The notes under the pieces were generated by a model that was not told the origin of the DNA, ran no database searches, and worked only from the letters and a program-made list of their open reading frames with translations. A stretch of 64,000 bases of DNA from Strix aluco (lineage: Eukaryota > Chordata > Aves > Strigiformes > Strigidae): contig NC_133971.1 of the NCBI RefSeq assembly GCF_031877795.1, forward strand, positions 15,416,325 to 15,480,324, written 5' to 3'. Position numbers and translations under genes: made by a program. Positions 1 to 13,210 of the stretch are shown piece after piece (the stretch's first letter is position 1; every line of letters starts with the position of its first letter).

Positions 1-1942
1 TTTCAATGTCAAATCTTAATCAATGGAATGAAAAAACATGTTGTATCAGTAGTCATTATATTTTAAATATTACTAAGTATTGCTAAATAATTAGCATTAC
101 TGAAAGAATATTTTATGAGAATAAATGCACTAAGCAATTTAAAAAGCTAATGTTATACACAAAGAATAAACTTTGAAACTATTTTACAAACTGTAGCATT
201 AAAAGAAAATGTGTAAATGCAAAATAGTCAAACCAACTTGTTTAGACATCAGTGGTCTTTTTTGTTTCATACAAGTTACTACACCACTGTGATGTACTTG
301 AGAACCAAGGAAGCAAAACAGATGAACACATTAATGTAACAGGCAATTGTCCGCATTGAATTAAATTTCAAGAACAAAATAAATATACAAATTTTATTAT
401 GTATTGAAATAAAAAAATATATTCAATATAAATAATTTCAATTTTCCCATTCCACCTGCTCTAAACAATGAAGATTCTGTATAGAAAATCTCAAGATTAT
501 TAGGAAAACAGACTTAGTACCCCTTTATGAAATTTGAAGAGTCTATTTTTGGATTGTATCCTCACCAAAGTTAGTGCAGAATAACTTCTGATGATAACAG
601 AATTTGTGAGGCTGCCCCAATATATTGATCTCTAGATGTAATGGACATAAAAATAGAAAACAAAAGAGTTTCAGTTTTGTATTACCATCCAAATATTGCA
701 GAAATGTGGGTACATGTTGCATTTATCTTCTACTGCTGATTGGCAATGAAGCCTTTGGAATCATTAAATTGTATTATTTGTATTTTTTGAGGTGCTAAAA
801 ATATAAAGATAACAGGAAATGCACACGAGTGCTTTAGAGGGATTCCTTCTCCCCTAAATTTCTTTGGACATGTTTTTAAGGCTTTGTCTAGATTAGGTAT
901 TGTTTTGATACAAGTTCAGTAATCAAGATCTGTATTACTGCAGTCTATTACTTATATTAATATTTAACTCCTCTCTCTGCTCCAGAATAAAAGCTTGCCT
1001 TAAAACAATCAGATTTAAATAATAGCAACAGAGGGTTTTTAATACCTATTCTAATTTTATATCTTGCAGGTAACAATTTATTATATTTTAAAGCTTTTCT
1101 GTTGCAACCAGGAGAGAATGAAAATTTAAAGTTGATATTCACACATGCCCATTTTCATCTAGAAGTTGAGGTTATTTTAGGTCATATTAAATCCTAATTT
1201 CTGTTGATTCATATCTCATCCAGTTTTCATACCACTTCTTCAAGTAAATAACTGTTTACATTTAAAAAAAAAAAGTTCCATATTACTTTTTATTACTTAT
1301 ATACTTAGAACAACAAAAATACAAATCAGGTGGCTCCAAACATGAAATGACAAATGAAGCAATGAAAGATATAGCATCCAATAGTAATTACAATAAATGG
1401 CTAAACTGAAAATTACTAAAATAAGTATCTCATCACTCATTTTGACTTGCCTGTCTTATTTAGATGGAGATGTCTCACAGCTTTACTGTAATTTAGCTTT
1501 AATAACATCTCTATTAAACAGATGCCTGTTGAACAGACAAGCATTACTTAAATAATGACACTTCAGTAGTGAATTAACTTTCTGCTGTGCAATTAAGTAG
1601 CTGTCCATGACATTCATCATATTACTAAATTGTCTTTCAGTATCTTCATTATTATGTATTAGCCACTGTTAGGTACTGGAAACGTGAAGAAGGCAAAACA
1701 ACAAAACAGTGAGAAATCTGTGAAGCACACATTTTCCTTGACACAGAGTGCCCAGAACAAACACAGGATGGGATGAAGGTCCAGTGATTTGTGTTTGATG
1801 TGGCGCTAAGGAGGAATGCGAAGCGGGGTGCAGGCTGCACAGTCCCATTCTTTCACTTCTCTCAAGGACAGATTTATCTCCTGTTCTACTCGTTTCCCTT
1901 GAAATATGATTTTTTGTAACATCCGTCCAACTCTGTGCCTCA
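1..1942. other. AT-rich intergenic DNA, no gene seen
   Basis: No splice-bounded coding block, RNA gene or recognisable mobile element was found. Open frames here are short and AT-driven. From about 1650 the base composition becomes more GC-rich, leading into the repeats below. Confidence 0.6.
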
Positions 1943-2050
1943 CCCTCCCTTCTTTCCCACACAACCCAGCTGCACCCCTCGCACCAAGTCGACCTTGCTT
2001 TCCATCCTCCCTCTTTTTCCCACAAAAACCAGCTGTACCCCTTGGCACCA
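1943..2050. repeat. Imperfect tandem duplication, unit about 63 bp
   Basis: A pyrimidine-rich block at 1943-1986 (CCCTCCCTTCTTTCCCACAC and on to GCACCA) recurs with changes at 2006-2050 (CTCCCTCTTTTTCCCACA to GGCACCA). It lies just before an LTR-like segment and may belong to the same element. Family not recognised. Confidence 0.6.
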
Positions 2051-2089
2051 CAAAATGAATTATGTCATTACTGACAGAATAATGATTTG

Positions 2090-2603
2090 ACTACAGTCCC
2101 ACCCACTCACCATACCTACTAAGATAAATAGTACCCCAAGTTTGTACCTAACTTGGAGGGATGAAGATCCAACACCAAATCGGAGGGACAGATCAACGGG
2201 TCTGTGCTCTCACCCCCCGCCAAGAAGGGATGCCTTTTGGTAAGACTTCCTCGGCTACGCCGGGTGTATACCCGGGAACTGTGTGTGTGTGATTGCAATC
2301 CTTTTCTTTTGTGTAGTGCTATATAGCCAACCTGCAGTTTGTGCATTTATCGTAGGCAATCTTAAAGAACTGTAGATGTTGCATGAAAATAAACTGTACT
2401 ATTCGTGAATCTGACTGCTTCTCTTGAATGCAACCAGACGTACAGTGTATGGGCTGTTTGGGCTGGGTCAGACCTATAGAGATGGCCACTAATCCACACT
2501 ATTTGTGAATCTGACAGCTTCTTGTGAACGCAACCGGACCTACAGCATACAGGCTGTTTGGGCGTCCAGGTCAGACCTATAGTTACGGCTCCAATTGGCA
2601 TAC
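2090..2603 (+). repeat. LTR-like fragment with a tandem duplication
   Basis: The segment has LTR-like parts in plus orientation: a TATATAG-like box near 2320, an AATAAA at about 2389, and a GC-rich stretch between 2190 and 2280. Directly after the polyadenylation-like signal, about 100 bp is present twice in tandem (about 2394-2496 and 2497-2601). Both copies carry GTGAATCTGAC, GGGCTGTTTGGGC-like and GTCAGACCTATAG blocks. No clear TG...CA ends or target duplication were found, so assignment to an endogenous retrovirus is tentative. Confidence 0.4.
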
Positions 2604-5600
2604 CTATTAAAGAACAAGTCCAGCCGCCCCTAGCCCCTCATCTCTGAGGACTGGCTAGAATGCAAGGGGATTTATCTCTTACTAAATTTATTCTCACCAT
2701 AAACACAACAGCCACCCACATTATTTCCTCAGGCAGACCATACAGTGACTGCTTTCCAGGACGAGGGTTGAGCCCTTTACATACAATAGCTGATGCTACT
2801 GGAGAAGAGGGAGAGGGCAGTGATAACTACTCAGAAACTGAAGGACCTCCCATGTAACATCAATGGTAAAGCTTTCTGGTTAATCCAGGTTTGAGCCAAA
2901 CAATATGGAGTCTGTTTAAGGAAATAAACATTTAGTCCTCATTTGAATATGCTTTTTTGTTCCAATGACTAGCCACTTTAATTTTTATGGATAAGTAGCT
3001 TATTTTTGTATTTTTATGGCTTTAATTTCAAATCATTGCTATTGTGCTTATCTTGGATGACTTCATTCTTTGTTAACTTTTATTTTCCCCCCATAAGATA
3101 CAAGTACACACTCAAAAAGTCATCTTTCATCTTTCTTTTGATAAGCCAGTCAAACTGAACTGATAAATTTATAAGTTTCTGTAAGACTTTTTTTTCAAGT
3201 TGTGAAAAAGTTTTTTTCAGTCTCTTTCATACCCTCTCTTGTTAATCAGTATTTTTTTTATAATTATAGTAGAACTGAACATTATAGTCCTGTAACTACT
3301 ACTACTTTTAACTACTTTCTTGGAACATAACCTAGGGCTCCAAAGAACTTACAATTTTCATACTAGTTATATAACAAATTATTTGCCTTCTCTGTTCTCT
3401 CTTTTCCCTTGGTCATGGGACTACAATGCTTTCCAGTAAATTTACTTGCAATTCTTCCTCTTGTTTTCAAGGTTCATGAAGTCTACAATGACTTGCTTAT
3501 TCCAACAGGTCTTCAGACACATGGTCAAATACATAATATGAGCAGAAACTTGCCTCACAGCTCCAAAACCTTGCCCAGATTTTCATCTCTTCTTGGATAG
3601 AATTCATTTGACTAAACGAACCTGTCTTTTACAATGTATCCCTCCACATCTGATCTACTTATCAAAAACTTCATTTACAGTTCATAGCAAGAAATAGACA
3701 TAGACATAGACATAGACATAGAAATAGAAGTAAATAGAAATAGGGTGTGAAATATCTGACCGAGCGTCGATGTCTACTTTAGAATGAAATTCTTTGGTCT
3801 ACAGTAATAAATCCTATTCCTTAGGATCCTTTCTCTGCCATTCTTCCTAATAAGAAATAATTGGTGATGATTGCTACACTTTTTCTAGAAAAGTTTAGAA
3901 ATCTCAGGTAGCATTGGAAATTTGCAAATTTTCCTTAATTTTAAGCATAATATCTCTCTTCAATTTTTGTGTCCTTTTGCTGGTGCTAAGGTCTGTTCCA
4001 TAATCACTAAAACCAAAACTACTGTCTCAGGAATAGCTATTCTGTTTAGTATTTTGCTATTTGGCAGCTGTCTGATTCGCTGCCAAACTGCTTCCAAAAG
4101 CATCATCATTTGGCACACACTTCTGTGCATTGACATCTTTCTGAAGGGTATTTTCAAATTAGGTAGTATATTTTGAAAAGTTTAGCCAGGCTGAGCAAAG
4201 AATATGTTTGCTTAGTTCCTTACTATTCAAATGCAAATATGAAAATTATGTTCATATAGTCTAATCAGTGAAAGCATTCATGCATTTTAAATTTCTGAAT
4301 TATGTAGTGCCTACTGTTTTTCAGGATTTGCAATAGGGAGATACAAAGTTAGGGTGGTAGAAATAGCAATATTCTCCTTATTAAATAGAAATATATTTTT
4401 CCAAAGCTAGGTTTTGTTCATAAAGAGATGAATCATTGTTATTACAAGCATTTATATGAAGGAAATTACTACATTGTTTCTGATAATTTCAAGATAAAAT
4501 AAGAAACAAAGAAATAATTTACCACAGAATCTGCACAATAGAATTATTCAATTAAGTAAGAAGAGCAAAATATCCTCCTATTCTTCCTTTTAGGCAACAG
4601 CCTAAATGGGAACCTGCCACTTATTGAACTGTGTATAATTAGTTGTAAAAACTTGGACAATAGGATTTAACTTTCACTTTTCTTAAGTAGGAGAAAATTA
4701 TGCTTAAGCATAATTTGGCAGAAATGAATTGTAGAAGGGCAGTCCTGGAAGAACAGCAATGAGCTTTATCTTCCAAGAAACAGATCTGAAAATTTTAGAC
4801 TAGTGCAAGTCAAGCAGTAGGATGAAAGAGAGAGACAAATTTAAATATGTGGCACATGGGCTGCTTAAGTTCTTGCAAAATATAACCAGCTCCTTGAATT
4901 TCACATTTTGTGACAGCAAAGAGAGCAATGTTCATTTCAGTCATATGTTTGGAGGCCATGTATTAAAATTAATAGCCAAAACTTCTGATTGATTTTTAGT
5001 CTCCCAGATAAAGCTGCTAAAATAGCTTAGCTAGTTTATCCCACACTTTCATAATCATGTTTCTGGGATAATCCGAATTTGTGCTATTAACTTAGAGAAA
5101 AGGCTTCTTTTCACTGCAAGTTCATTAGTCCAGAAATTTTTGGAAACTTAGCTCTGCACAGAATTACCAATGCTATTAGCAATTAGGGCAGTTGACCAAA
5201 AATCTTCACAAGCCCCATTCTGACAACAGTTTGATTCTCCCTGTGCAAAATGGCCAGAATTATTCTGTTGGTATCATTCCCATATCTAAGTATCCAACAC
5301 CTTTCCTCAAATGAAAACTGCAGTTTAATTAAGCCTCTCTAGCTCTGTATAAAAAGTCTTGTGCACTTTTCAGTTGGATCTCATGATAAGCACAAACCAG
5401 GAGGTTTTCAGGCTGTCTGCCTCTCAGTGAAGTAGACCATCTCATTACTAGTACTTCCCTTAAAAATCTCAGAGGAAAGTACAAAATTCAAATAAAGATG
5501 TATATCTCCAGATATATTTATGAGGCATCAAATGTGACTTATTCCATGCTGTCCACATAGGCTTCTTTAAAAAAACTGGAAAAACTATGACAAACTCTGG

Positions 5601-6985
5601 TTCTAAGCCAGAGTTAGTATATGTTAATGCTTAATAATATATGCACAGTGAACCATGATTGCTAGGTCTAGCAAATAAAGATAGAAAAATGGAGGCTAAG
5701 TCTGAATTGTATGAATTCTGGTTCAAATACACTGAATTTTAACAAGAGTAATCAGATACTGTGTCAAATTAATGGATGTTTGTCAATGCAGTGAAGATAT
5801 ACATTGTTCTCCTAAATGGTAGTCACAGTACAGAATACTTTTAATTTGAAATAGGAGTCAATGCATATTCTGTATCTTGGTCTATGAAGGGGATCAGATG
5901 AAGAAACACAGGTTCTTTCTGGAATTAACTCATTCTGCAAATGTTTAAATCATGTCTATGCTACTGTGGCCATACTGGTAGGACTAGGTTGTTGAACAAT
6001 GACTGGGATACCTATAAGATAATTACTCTGGAGGGCACAAAGAACAATAGCTTAAATGGAATCAACAATGAAAATTAAAAAAAAAAAAACAACCCCAAAA
6101 ATATTTACAGCTCAGCTTGATTAAACTAACAAGCAAGTAGAAGGCCGTATCAAATCTTCATTTCATGATAAAAAGACTGACTGGAGCCATATAAGAAATT
6201 ATTTTAATTAAACATGTGAGTTTACATGGTGCTAAAATAGAAACATATATGAGGAATTACTGGTTTATTGCATTTTCACAGTTATCTACGTAGTCACTGG
6301 AGAGCTACTGTTAAGCAGTACTTCACTATTAAATTTTGTTTTCACTGCTAATATGCATTTTAACCCCTCAATTAATGGGATTAATTTTCTGAAAAATATA
6401 AAAAATAAACTCCAAAAGTAAGTTTGCAAAACATTCACATTTTATTAATAGTTGGAATTACTTTTCAAGATTAGCACTGCTCTGTAATATTTCTCAATGT
6501 TCAATGTCTCAAATGAGTTCTACTATGCTTAGTTTTTTTCCATACATTGTTATTCTAAAACATTAAAAATTGTAAAGTGCATAGCATTAAATATCACACA
6601 CCTTATTTTAAGGTAGCAGATGTTGAATTTGAAGTAGTGATCACAATTCATCATCCCATTATTTCTCACTGGTTCTGCAAGCTTCATTTACCTTCTTGCC
6701 TGGTACATTTTGGGTGCTCAAACAGGAAACTCAATCCAGCTCTGAAGTCCAAACTTGTCTGGTTTTGTAACTTCATTGTGCTTCAGTTTCCTGGTGCAAT
6801 TCATTATATTTGGCATTTATTGCATAAGTACATCGTGACCATTTGCTTCATAGAAACTAATCACACATCATAGGCAAGATCATGTATTCATAAGCTAGTT
6901 TATATATTCATCAGCTGTAGTTTATGTTTTGCTCTATGTACTATGGCATTGCTCTATGTATTATGCTGGTCTTTTAAATTTTGCA
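2604..6985. other. Intergenic DNA, no gene seen
   Basis: AT-rich non-coding sequence. Apart from one short hexamer repeat at about 3.7 kb I see no recognisable repeat family, exon or RNA gene. Open frames near 3.9-4.2 kb and 6.6-6.9 kb have no domain resemblance or splice context. Confidence 0.55.
3691..3743. repeat. (CATAGA)n microsatellite
   Basis: Four consecutive CATAGA units are visible, followed by degenerating AAATAGAA-type units. Confidence 0.85.
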
Positions 6986-7450
6986 TGTCCAGAGAAGGAC
7001 AACGAAGCTGGTGAAGGGTCTGGAGCACATGTTGTACGAGGAACGGCTGAGGGAACTGGGGTTGTTTAGTCTGGAGAAGAGGAGGCTGAGGGGAGACCTC
7101 ATCGCCCTCTACAACTACCTGAAAGGAGGTTGCAGAGAGCTGGGGATGAGTCTCTTTAATCAAGTAATAAGTGATAGGACAAAAGGGAATGGCCTCAAAT
7201 TGTACCAGGGAAGGTTTAGACTGGATATTAGGGAGCATTTCTTTACAGAACGGGTCGTTAGGCATTGGAATGGGCTGCCCAGGGAGGTGGTGGAGTCCCC
7301 ATCCCTGGAGGTGTTCAAGAGGCGGGTTGACATAGCGCTGAGGGATATGGTGTAGTTGGGATCTGTCAGTGCTAGGTTAACGGTTGGACTAGATGATCTT
7401 CAAGGTCCCTTCCAACCTAGATGATTCTGTGATTCTATGATTCTGTGATT
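6986..7450 (+). mobile_element. CR1 LINE, 5'-truncated, 3' end
   Basis: This is the 3' end of a chicken-repeat-1 non-LTR retrotransposon in plus orientation. A frame open from 6981 to 7355 encodes the C-terminal end of the CR1 ORF2 protein, past the reverse transcriptase core, with the typical series [37 protein letters not shown] and [19 protein letters not shown] short 3' UTR follows (GGTTGGACTAGATGATCTTC) and then the CR1 tail of ATTCTGTG/ATTCTATG octamers to 7450. Like most CR1 copies it is strongly 5'-truncated. The open frame over the fragment suggests a fairly young insertion. It has no host function that I can see. Confidence 0.95.
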
Positions 7451-8272
7451 ATGGCATATGACAGCCTTCCATTAGGCTGCTCTTGCTCTTTGTAGAGCAA
7501 AGATCTGGGGTGTCAGCTGCACTCTGAACCTTGTTACTAAGAATGTGTCAAGTGGGTCGGTCAAGATGCGGAGCCAAAAAAAGGAACCACCACAGAAGTG
7601 TTTTGTGGTAGCCAATCTGTGCTCACAGAACCAGCCTATGACCTGAAATAATGTATTGCTGTACCACTGGAGACCCACTGCTTCTGGCTTCTCGCTGCCT
7701 GGGTGACAGGATAGGGTATGTCTGTGGTCTCTCTGCATGAAACAACGATTTTTGGTTGATAAGAAAGGCAGCTCACTTACACATTCAGCTCCTGCAGGCT
7801 GGACTGGTTTTGCTTAGCATGGACTCTTTACCTACCAAGTCTGTAATCAGTCTGTGCTGACAGAAACTTCTAGAAACACCCCAAGGCAATCAGTGATAGC
7901 ACTTAACTGTGCAAGCCTGTCTCATTCTGTTCCTCCTGCTTAAATTCCTCAATGACTAACATTAATAGAATCAATTTGGATTGTTCATTTTAAGGGTTAC
8001 TTAAGGAAGAAGTGAATTTGGAAGTACAAAACTGCATTAGCTGGGGTTTTCTTCAGCTATTGTTCCACAACTGATTTAATATTTATGAGACAATGTGATT
8101 CTTTTACATGGAAAATGCTGTATGTGTGTGAAGAAATTATTAAATTAACATAACCTAAATACTTAGTGTTATAACGTACACAGTGAAAATTTTCAAGTAA
8201 AAAACCCATAACTAATGCTATCGTCCTCATGCAGAATTTGCACTTTTATTACATACTGTCTTCATTTTGCAG

Positions 8273-8383
8273 CGTGTGAGACTGCAGTTACAGATCTGCT
8301 GTGGCAGAGATTATGTACTTACAGCATCAAACCTGTGAGCGAAATTGAACTGATACAATTCAATACGAAGACACCTGAAGAAA
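8273..8383 (+). other. Exon-like block of unknown identity, 111 nt
   Basis: A pyrimidine-rich acceptor (TTCATTTTGCAG, ending 8272) is followed by 111 nt without a stop in one frame and then by a consensus-like donor (GTGAGTA from 8384). The length is a multiple of three. In the open frame it would begin at phase 1 and read CETAVTDLLWQRL, then SIKPVSEIELIQFNTK, ending TPEE. The same frame stays open beyond the donor to about 8460. I do not recognise the peptide and found no partner exon. It could be an exon of an unannotated transcript, a relic exon, or chance. In mammals SCAMP1 lies upstream of AP3B1, but this does not resemble it. Confidence 0.25.
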
Positions 8384-10535
8384 GTGAGTATAGTCGATAC
8401 GGATATCTGCATTGGTCAATTTTCACATTGAACAGAGATGATCACAAAATAACTGCATAAGCTGATGCTCTAAATAGTGGAAGGCTCCATTACAGAAAAG
8501 TTATGTTTGTCACGTAAATGAAACATAACAAAGGAACTGATCCATAGGATTTCAGAAAATTAATACCAAGTAATTACTTAAAATGTCAAACTCCTTTGAA
8601 GTAAATATTTTTCTCCATACAGTAATTTTCTTAGTGACAACACAAATATAGCCTTCAGATAACATGTAGCAATGGTGATTTGAAAAAACCTTGTCTGTCG
8701 TTGACTACAGTTCCTGCAAAAGCTTTCCAGTCCAGAACATATAATAAAGTAGGTTCCCTTTCTGAAACATTTATTTGTGCAAGCAATCCTGACTCACATA
8801 AATAACTACCTTAAAGTTAATAAGTCTGCTAATGAACATACATGCAAAGCCAGACCCTACTATATTGGTCATGTCAGATGATAAAAACAGATGTAGAATG
8901 AAAAAGATTAGTTATTACACTGAATACTGTAAGTCTGGGTAACTCACAGGTCCATGAAAAAGTATGTTTAAAGCCTACACTGCTGCCTTTTAAAAAATGA
9001 AAAATCATGCTTAGGTAACTATTGGAAGATTAAAATACAGATAATATTTTTAATGTAATCATCTAACTTAGGTCCATATGTAAAGCAATTCTCATGTTTG
9101 CATTAATATAAAAATCTTTCATAGTCCCCTTTAAAAAAATCATCATTGATAATCCTTCTGCTAGGTAGCAGTTAACCAGACAAAGTGTGTGAGGGTCCCT
9201 ATGGAAAATTTATACAGGTAATGTGTCACTTTTTCTCCATGATATTTACAAGTGGAAAAGTTCTCACTATACTAAAAATTCAAATGTTTTAATAGACTCA
9301 AGTATTTCTTCCCTATGACTTACTAAAAAAAAAATTCAGCCACATAATGTAAACATAACACTGTTTAAAACTTAATAGTGTCTGAGGGTACAGCTACTCC
9401 TGGCTTTTAGTCATTAATTGCTTAGCTTGCAGAGAGCAAGAAGTAACTCACAAAGCAGTCCAAACCCATGCAGAAAATCATTAGATTCAGTGCAGGGTAG
9501 GTGAATGCCAGAGAAATGTGTTCTCCATCTCCCACAAAATCGGCTTCACTATGTGTCCTCTGATCTCATAAGTGCATGTAAGTGCATATAATAATATTTT
9601 GTCCCGAGAACAAAATATTAACAAGACACTGCATCCCCTCTGAAGTCCCAAGATCCCCTTGAAGAAAATATAAATAACACATGGTAGTCCATTATAAGTC
9701 AATTCATGGCTACCCCCGTTCTCCACATTACATCTTTACAACTAATCTCACTTTCTGTAAATAGACATAGAAGAGGAAATTAACAATTCCTGATCCTCGC
9801 TTACCTTGGTGTTCAACAGGGAGTGTTCAGTAATGTTGTACTTGCCGAAAGTTTCATGTGAAAACATCTACCTCTTGTGCCCAAAGTTGGAACTGCCACA
9901 GACAAGGCTAATTTTCATTAATCAATATAGAATAAAACTGAATATATATTATTTCCCTTTGACACTGATTCATACTAAGAATACAGCTCTTTATACTGTA
10001 AAGAGAATGTGGATCTATAGCCAGTCCTTGTCTCTGGATTTACAAATCAGGGTGCAGCAAGGGCCAGGGACTCCCAGGGGACGAGGCCACGCCAGGAAAT
10101 CAGTCCATGTAAAAGAAGTTTTAAAAGCACTGGTTTCTAATGCAACTAAGTTAAATTAAATACCAAAGCTAAGTTTATTTCACAAATCTCAAAGTAACTT
10201 CAAGTGCAAAAAAAAGGTAGTGCCTGATGAACATCAATTTTTATTTGGCTGCTTGGAGCCTTAGAATTTTAATTTACTTTATATGGGTAGGAATGAGTAA
10301 ATGATATCAAGATCTTCAGAGAATCAGATTTGGTGTCTTTAACCTATGTGTTCTGGAGACAATGGAAAGGGTTTCTATTGTGTATTCCTCCAACCCTTCT
10401 TCTAAAACCATGTTTTCTAGGTAATTTTATTTCTGACTTCCCATTTTCTGTTCCATGCAGCTTTCGTACTACTTTTTCCCCTTACTGATATAGAAAAGAT
10501 TTTAACGTACTACTTTCATGCCACAATCTCAATTA

Positions 10536-10690
10536 CAAGAACATAAGAAAGGCCATAGTGGGTCAGAATATGAAGTCATCTCTTAGTCTCCTTTCTCCAA
10601 AGGAGAGTAAGAGTAGGGCAAAAATATATAATACTTTTGAGAGCTCCCCCAGATTTTCTCAGTGTTTGGTATGAAATTTTCTCTGCATTT
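10536..10690. repeat. Ancient amniote interspersed repeat fragment
   Basis: The start (ACATAAGAAAGGCCATAGTG, then GGGTCAG) resembles the widespread amniote repeat with ATAAGAACGGCCATACTGGGTCAG, which I associate with the old CR1-like LINE seen again at 13.66 kb. The fragment is diverged and its right end is uncertain. Confidence 0.45.
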
Positions 10691-11097
10691 CTGTTATATG
10701 GGAAGTTGAGTGCCACTCAGAGAGACTAAAAAAGAACTAACAATGTACAGAAAGAAATGAAGAGCAGTATTAATGAAAGTCTGAAGTATTGGAGAAGGGA
10801 TGTACTTAGGCAGCTAAATTACTCAGTTCCTGTGTAGCTTAAAGCTTAAACCTATTGTTGTTTCAGGAAGACTGAAAGTTCATCTCCATTTAGAAGTGTT
10901 TTGCTGGTGTACGGTGTTTCAGTGTTTGTAACTGCCTACCACTTAAAATGAGAGTGTCTGAATTTAGAGACTTTAATTCATTAGCAAAGGCTTGGGTAAA
11001 AGTAGCCTGCTTTTAAAGGTACTAATTCTGCTTAAATTAATTTTTGCTGAAAAAGATGTAAGTCCTCATCTTTTTTGGAAATCAAGCAGATTTTTTG

Positions 11098-11418
11098 CTG
11101 AGCAAAGTAATATTTGTTTGAATGTCAAAATTATAGGTTGTTGAGTAATGTGAATCTTTTTTTCCCCTTATTTATATTTATATACAATATATGAGTTTTG
11201 ATGAAAATGCATATGTATTTATCTAGACAAATGCATCTTCCCTTCCATAGACCCTTGGAAGTTATTGCTCAGTGCAATTACTTATTAAAAGCTATTACTT
11301 ATTAAAAGCTATGTCCATATGTTGCGGGAGGATATCGGACTTGCACAACTCTATGAGAGTTATATCCAGCAAAGTAATTTATTTTTCCAATAGTACTACT
11401 TATGCTCTCGCCAAAGCA
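11098..11418. repeat. Duplicate of the provirus 3' junction: host flank plus 99 bp of LTR
   Basis: This block is a close copy of 17967-18292. Positions 11098-11319 match the host DNA left of the provirus, including a tandem TTACTTATTAAAAGCT and the target-site hexamer TCCATA (11314-11319). Positions 11320-11418 match the first 99 bp of the LTR (TGTTGCGGGAGGATATC onward) and then break off after GCCAAAGC. Because the same host/LTR junction is present twice, the simplest reading is a local duplication of about 320 bp after the provirus inserted, not two insertions. Confidence 0.85.
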
Positions 11419-12979
11419 ACTAGATTGGTAAAATGCAGGTAAGAGGCAGAAAGTTGTCAGCTATCAGAAAAAGCAAGTGTGAATGGGAACCTGAGTGAAT
11501 ACAGAGGCCCCAGATCTGCTGAAAAAGTGGCTCGGAAACTGTGCAGAAGGAAACTGCTATTTGGTCTTTGCCTCTGTTTTCAGGGAATAGGACATTGTGT
11601 ACAAAGCTGCATCAAAGAAATGCTTTTCTCAAAGCAGAATGAAGGCTGTTTGGTATCAAGGGAGAATTCTCTGGTCCTTTCATCTTCCCCAGTTCCCCCC
11701 AACCCCACATCTAAGTGAATGTGTGCATGGGTGGGGTCGTGCTCTCCAAAGCTCAGTGTTATCTTCTGCCCCAGAAGCAAAGCCCAATACACAAACTTCT
11801 GCTGAGGAGAACCAGATGCAGACCACCCTGGCCACTGCGTAGGTGTGGTATTCCCTGTTGTCCCAACTGCATTCCTCATCCCACTCCCATACGCTCACTA
11901 TCTGGAGTAGTGTGCCAGCTTCATCTATGCTGCATGCTCAGTTTTGCAGTTTCAGAATAGTTGACACTCCTTTTGAGTGCCCCTGTAGAGCTGCTTGTTT
12001 TACACAACACTCGCCATTACTTTGACTTTGTTTATCCCATCAATTTCTTTTTACGATTAAAATAAGCATGAAAAGCCTTGATTATTGGCTAGTAACCCAG
12101 ACCAGTAACAAACAACTATCTTTCCCTGATGAACAACCAATAAAAGGGGGGTAATGGAAATGCAGCTGTCTTCTTTCACTGGCATTTCATGACTCAGTCA
12201 CTAATGATAAAAATAAGGAAGAAATGCAGACATCAAAGGCCATAGAAGCAGAATTTTCTGATGAGAATGGTGTCAGAAGATTTGCATGACATATTGGCAA
12301 ATCTTTAAACACTTTATCAAGGTTTGAAAGGAAGTACATTATGTCTAGGACCTCTGCTTTCAGTTCCTAGTTGCTTGTCTGATGTTTGCGTAATTCTCCT
12401 ATCTCCAAAGATACTGTTTCATTTCCAATGAAATTCTGTAAGAAAGCTTTTCTCTTTTGAGTGTAGTTATGGAACAAAGAGGTATAGAAGGCAAAATAGG
12501 ATTTTGCCTCTTCAGCATCATCATCTTATTTCATATTTCTTTCATAAGAAAATGAATGACTGAAGTAGCTTGGAACCTAGAAATTAAAACCTAGACCGTA
12601 GTTTACTGCTACAGAGAAAAAAGAATTTCTGTGTAAGTCAAATTGTCTGATTTGAGTGAAGTGATTAGAAGGAGTGACCTGCTTCATGGAACACTGGATC
12701 TAATAACTGTACAGCACCAAAGCATTACAACTGAAGGACTAGACAACCAGCAAGTTGGGACTTGGTGTCCCTGACATTAGAACAGAAGGGCCATCCTAGT
12801 TATAACATCTCAAGTACATTTTAAAGATACTTATAATGGTCCTATAAACATGTAGTATTTTTAGAGTGATCACAGTGGTTTGGCAGGAGTGAACACAAAT
12901 TTTCTTTCTCAACTTCAAAGGCAGAAATGGCAAACACGACCTGAGGGGATAAATAAGACTGAAAACAAAGGATGTTTCT

Positions 12980-13210
12980 GGTTAGACTGGATATTAAGAA
13001 GTATTTCTTTACAGAACGGGTCATTAGGCATTGGAATGGGCTGCCCAGGGAGGTGGTGGAGTCCCCATCCCTGGAGGTGTTCAAGAGGCTGGTCGACATA
13101 GTGCTGAGGGATATGGTGTAGTTGGGAACTGTCAATGTTAGGTTAATGGTTGGACTAGATGATCTTCAAGGTCTTTTCCAACCTAGATGATTCTCTGATT
13201 CTGTGATTCT
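12980..13210 (+). mobile_element. CR1 LINE, short 3' end
   Basis: The sequence matches the last part of the CR1 at 7.2-7.45 kb nearly base for base: TTAGACTGGATATTAAGAAG, ACAGAACGGGTCATTAGGCA, CTGCCCAGGGAGGTGGTGGA, GGTTGGACTAGATGATCTTC, and a tail of ATTCTCTG/ATTCTGTG octamers. It is 5'-truncated to about 230 bp and belongs to the same subfamily as the 7-kb copy. Confidence 0.95.

Larger units (their letters stand above)
7451..11097. other. Intergenic DNA with one exon-like block and one old repeat
   Basis: Mostly AT-rich unique sequence. Two items inside are listed separately: an exon-like block at 8273-8383 and an ancient repeat fragment at about 10.54 kb. Nothing else is recognisable. Confidence 0.5.

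Noticed and set aside
1669..2051. 118-codon and 81-codon minus-strand frames near 1.7-2.05 kb
   Set aside because: The sequence is built partly from a tandem duplication, and the peptides look low-complexity and have no family resemblance.
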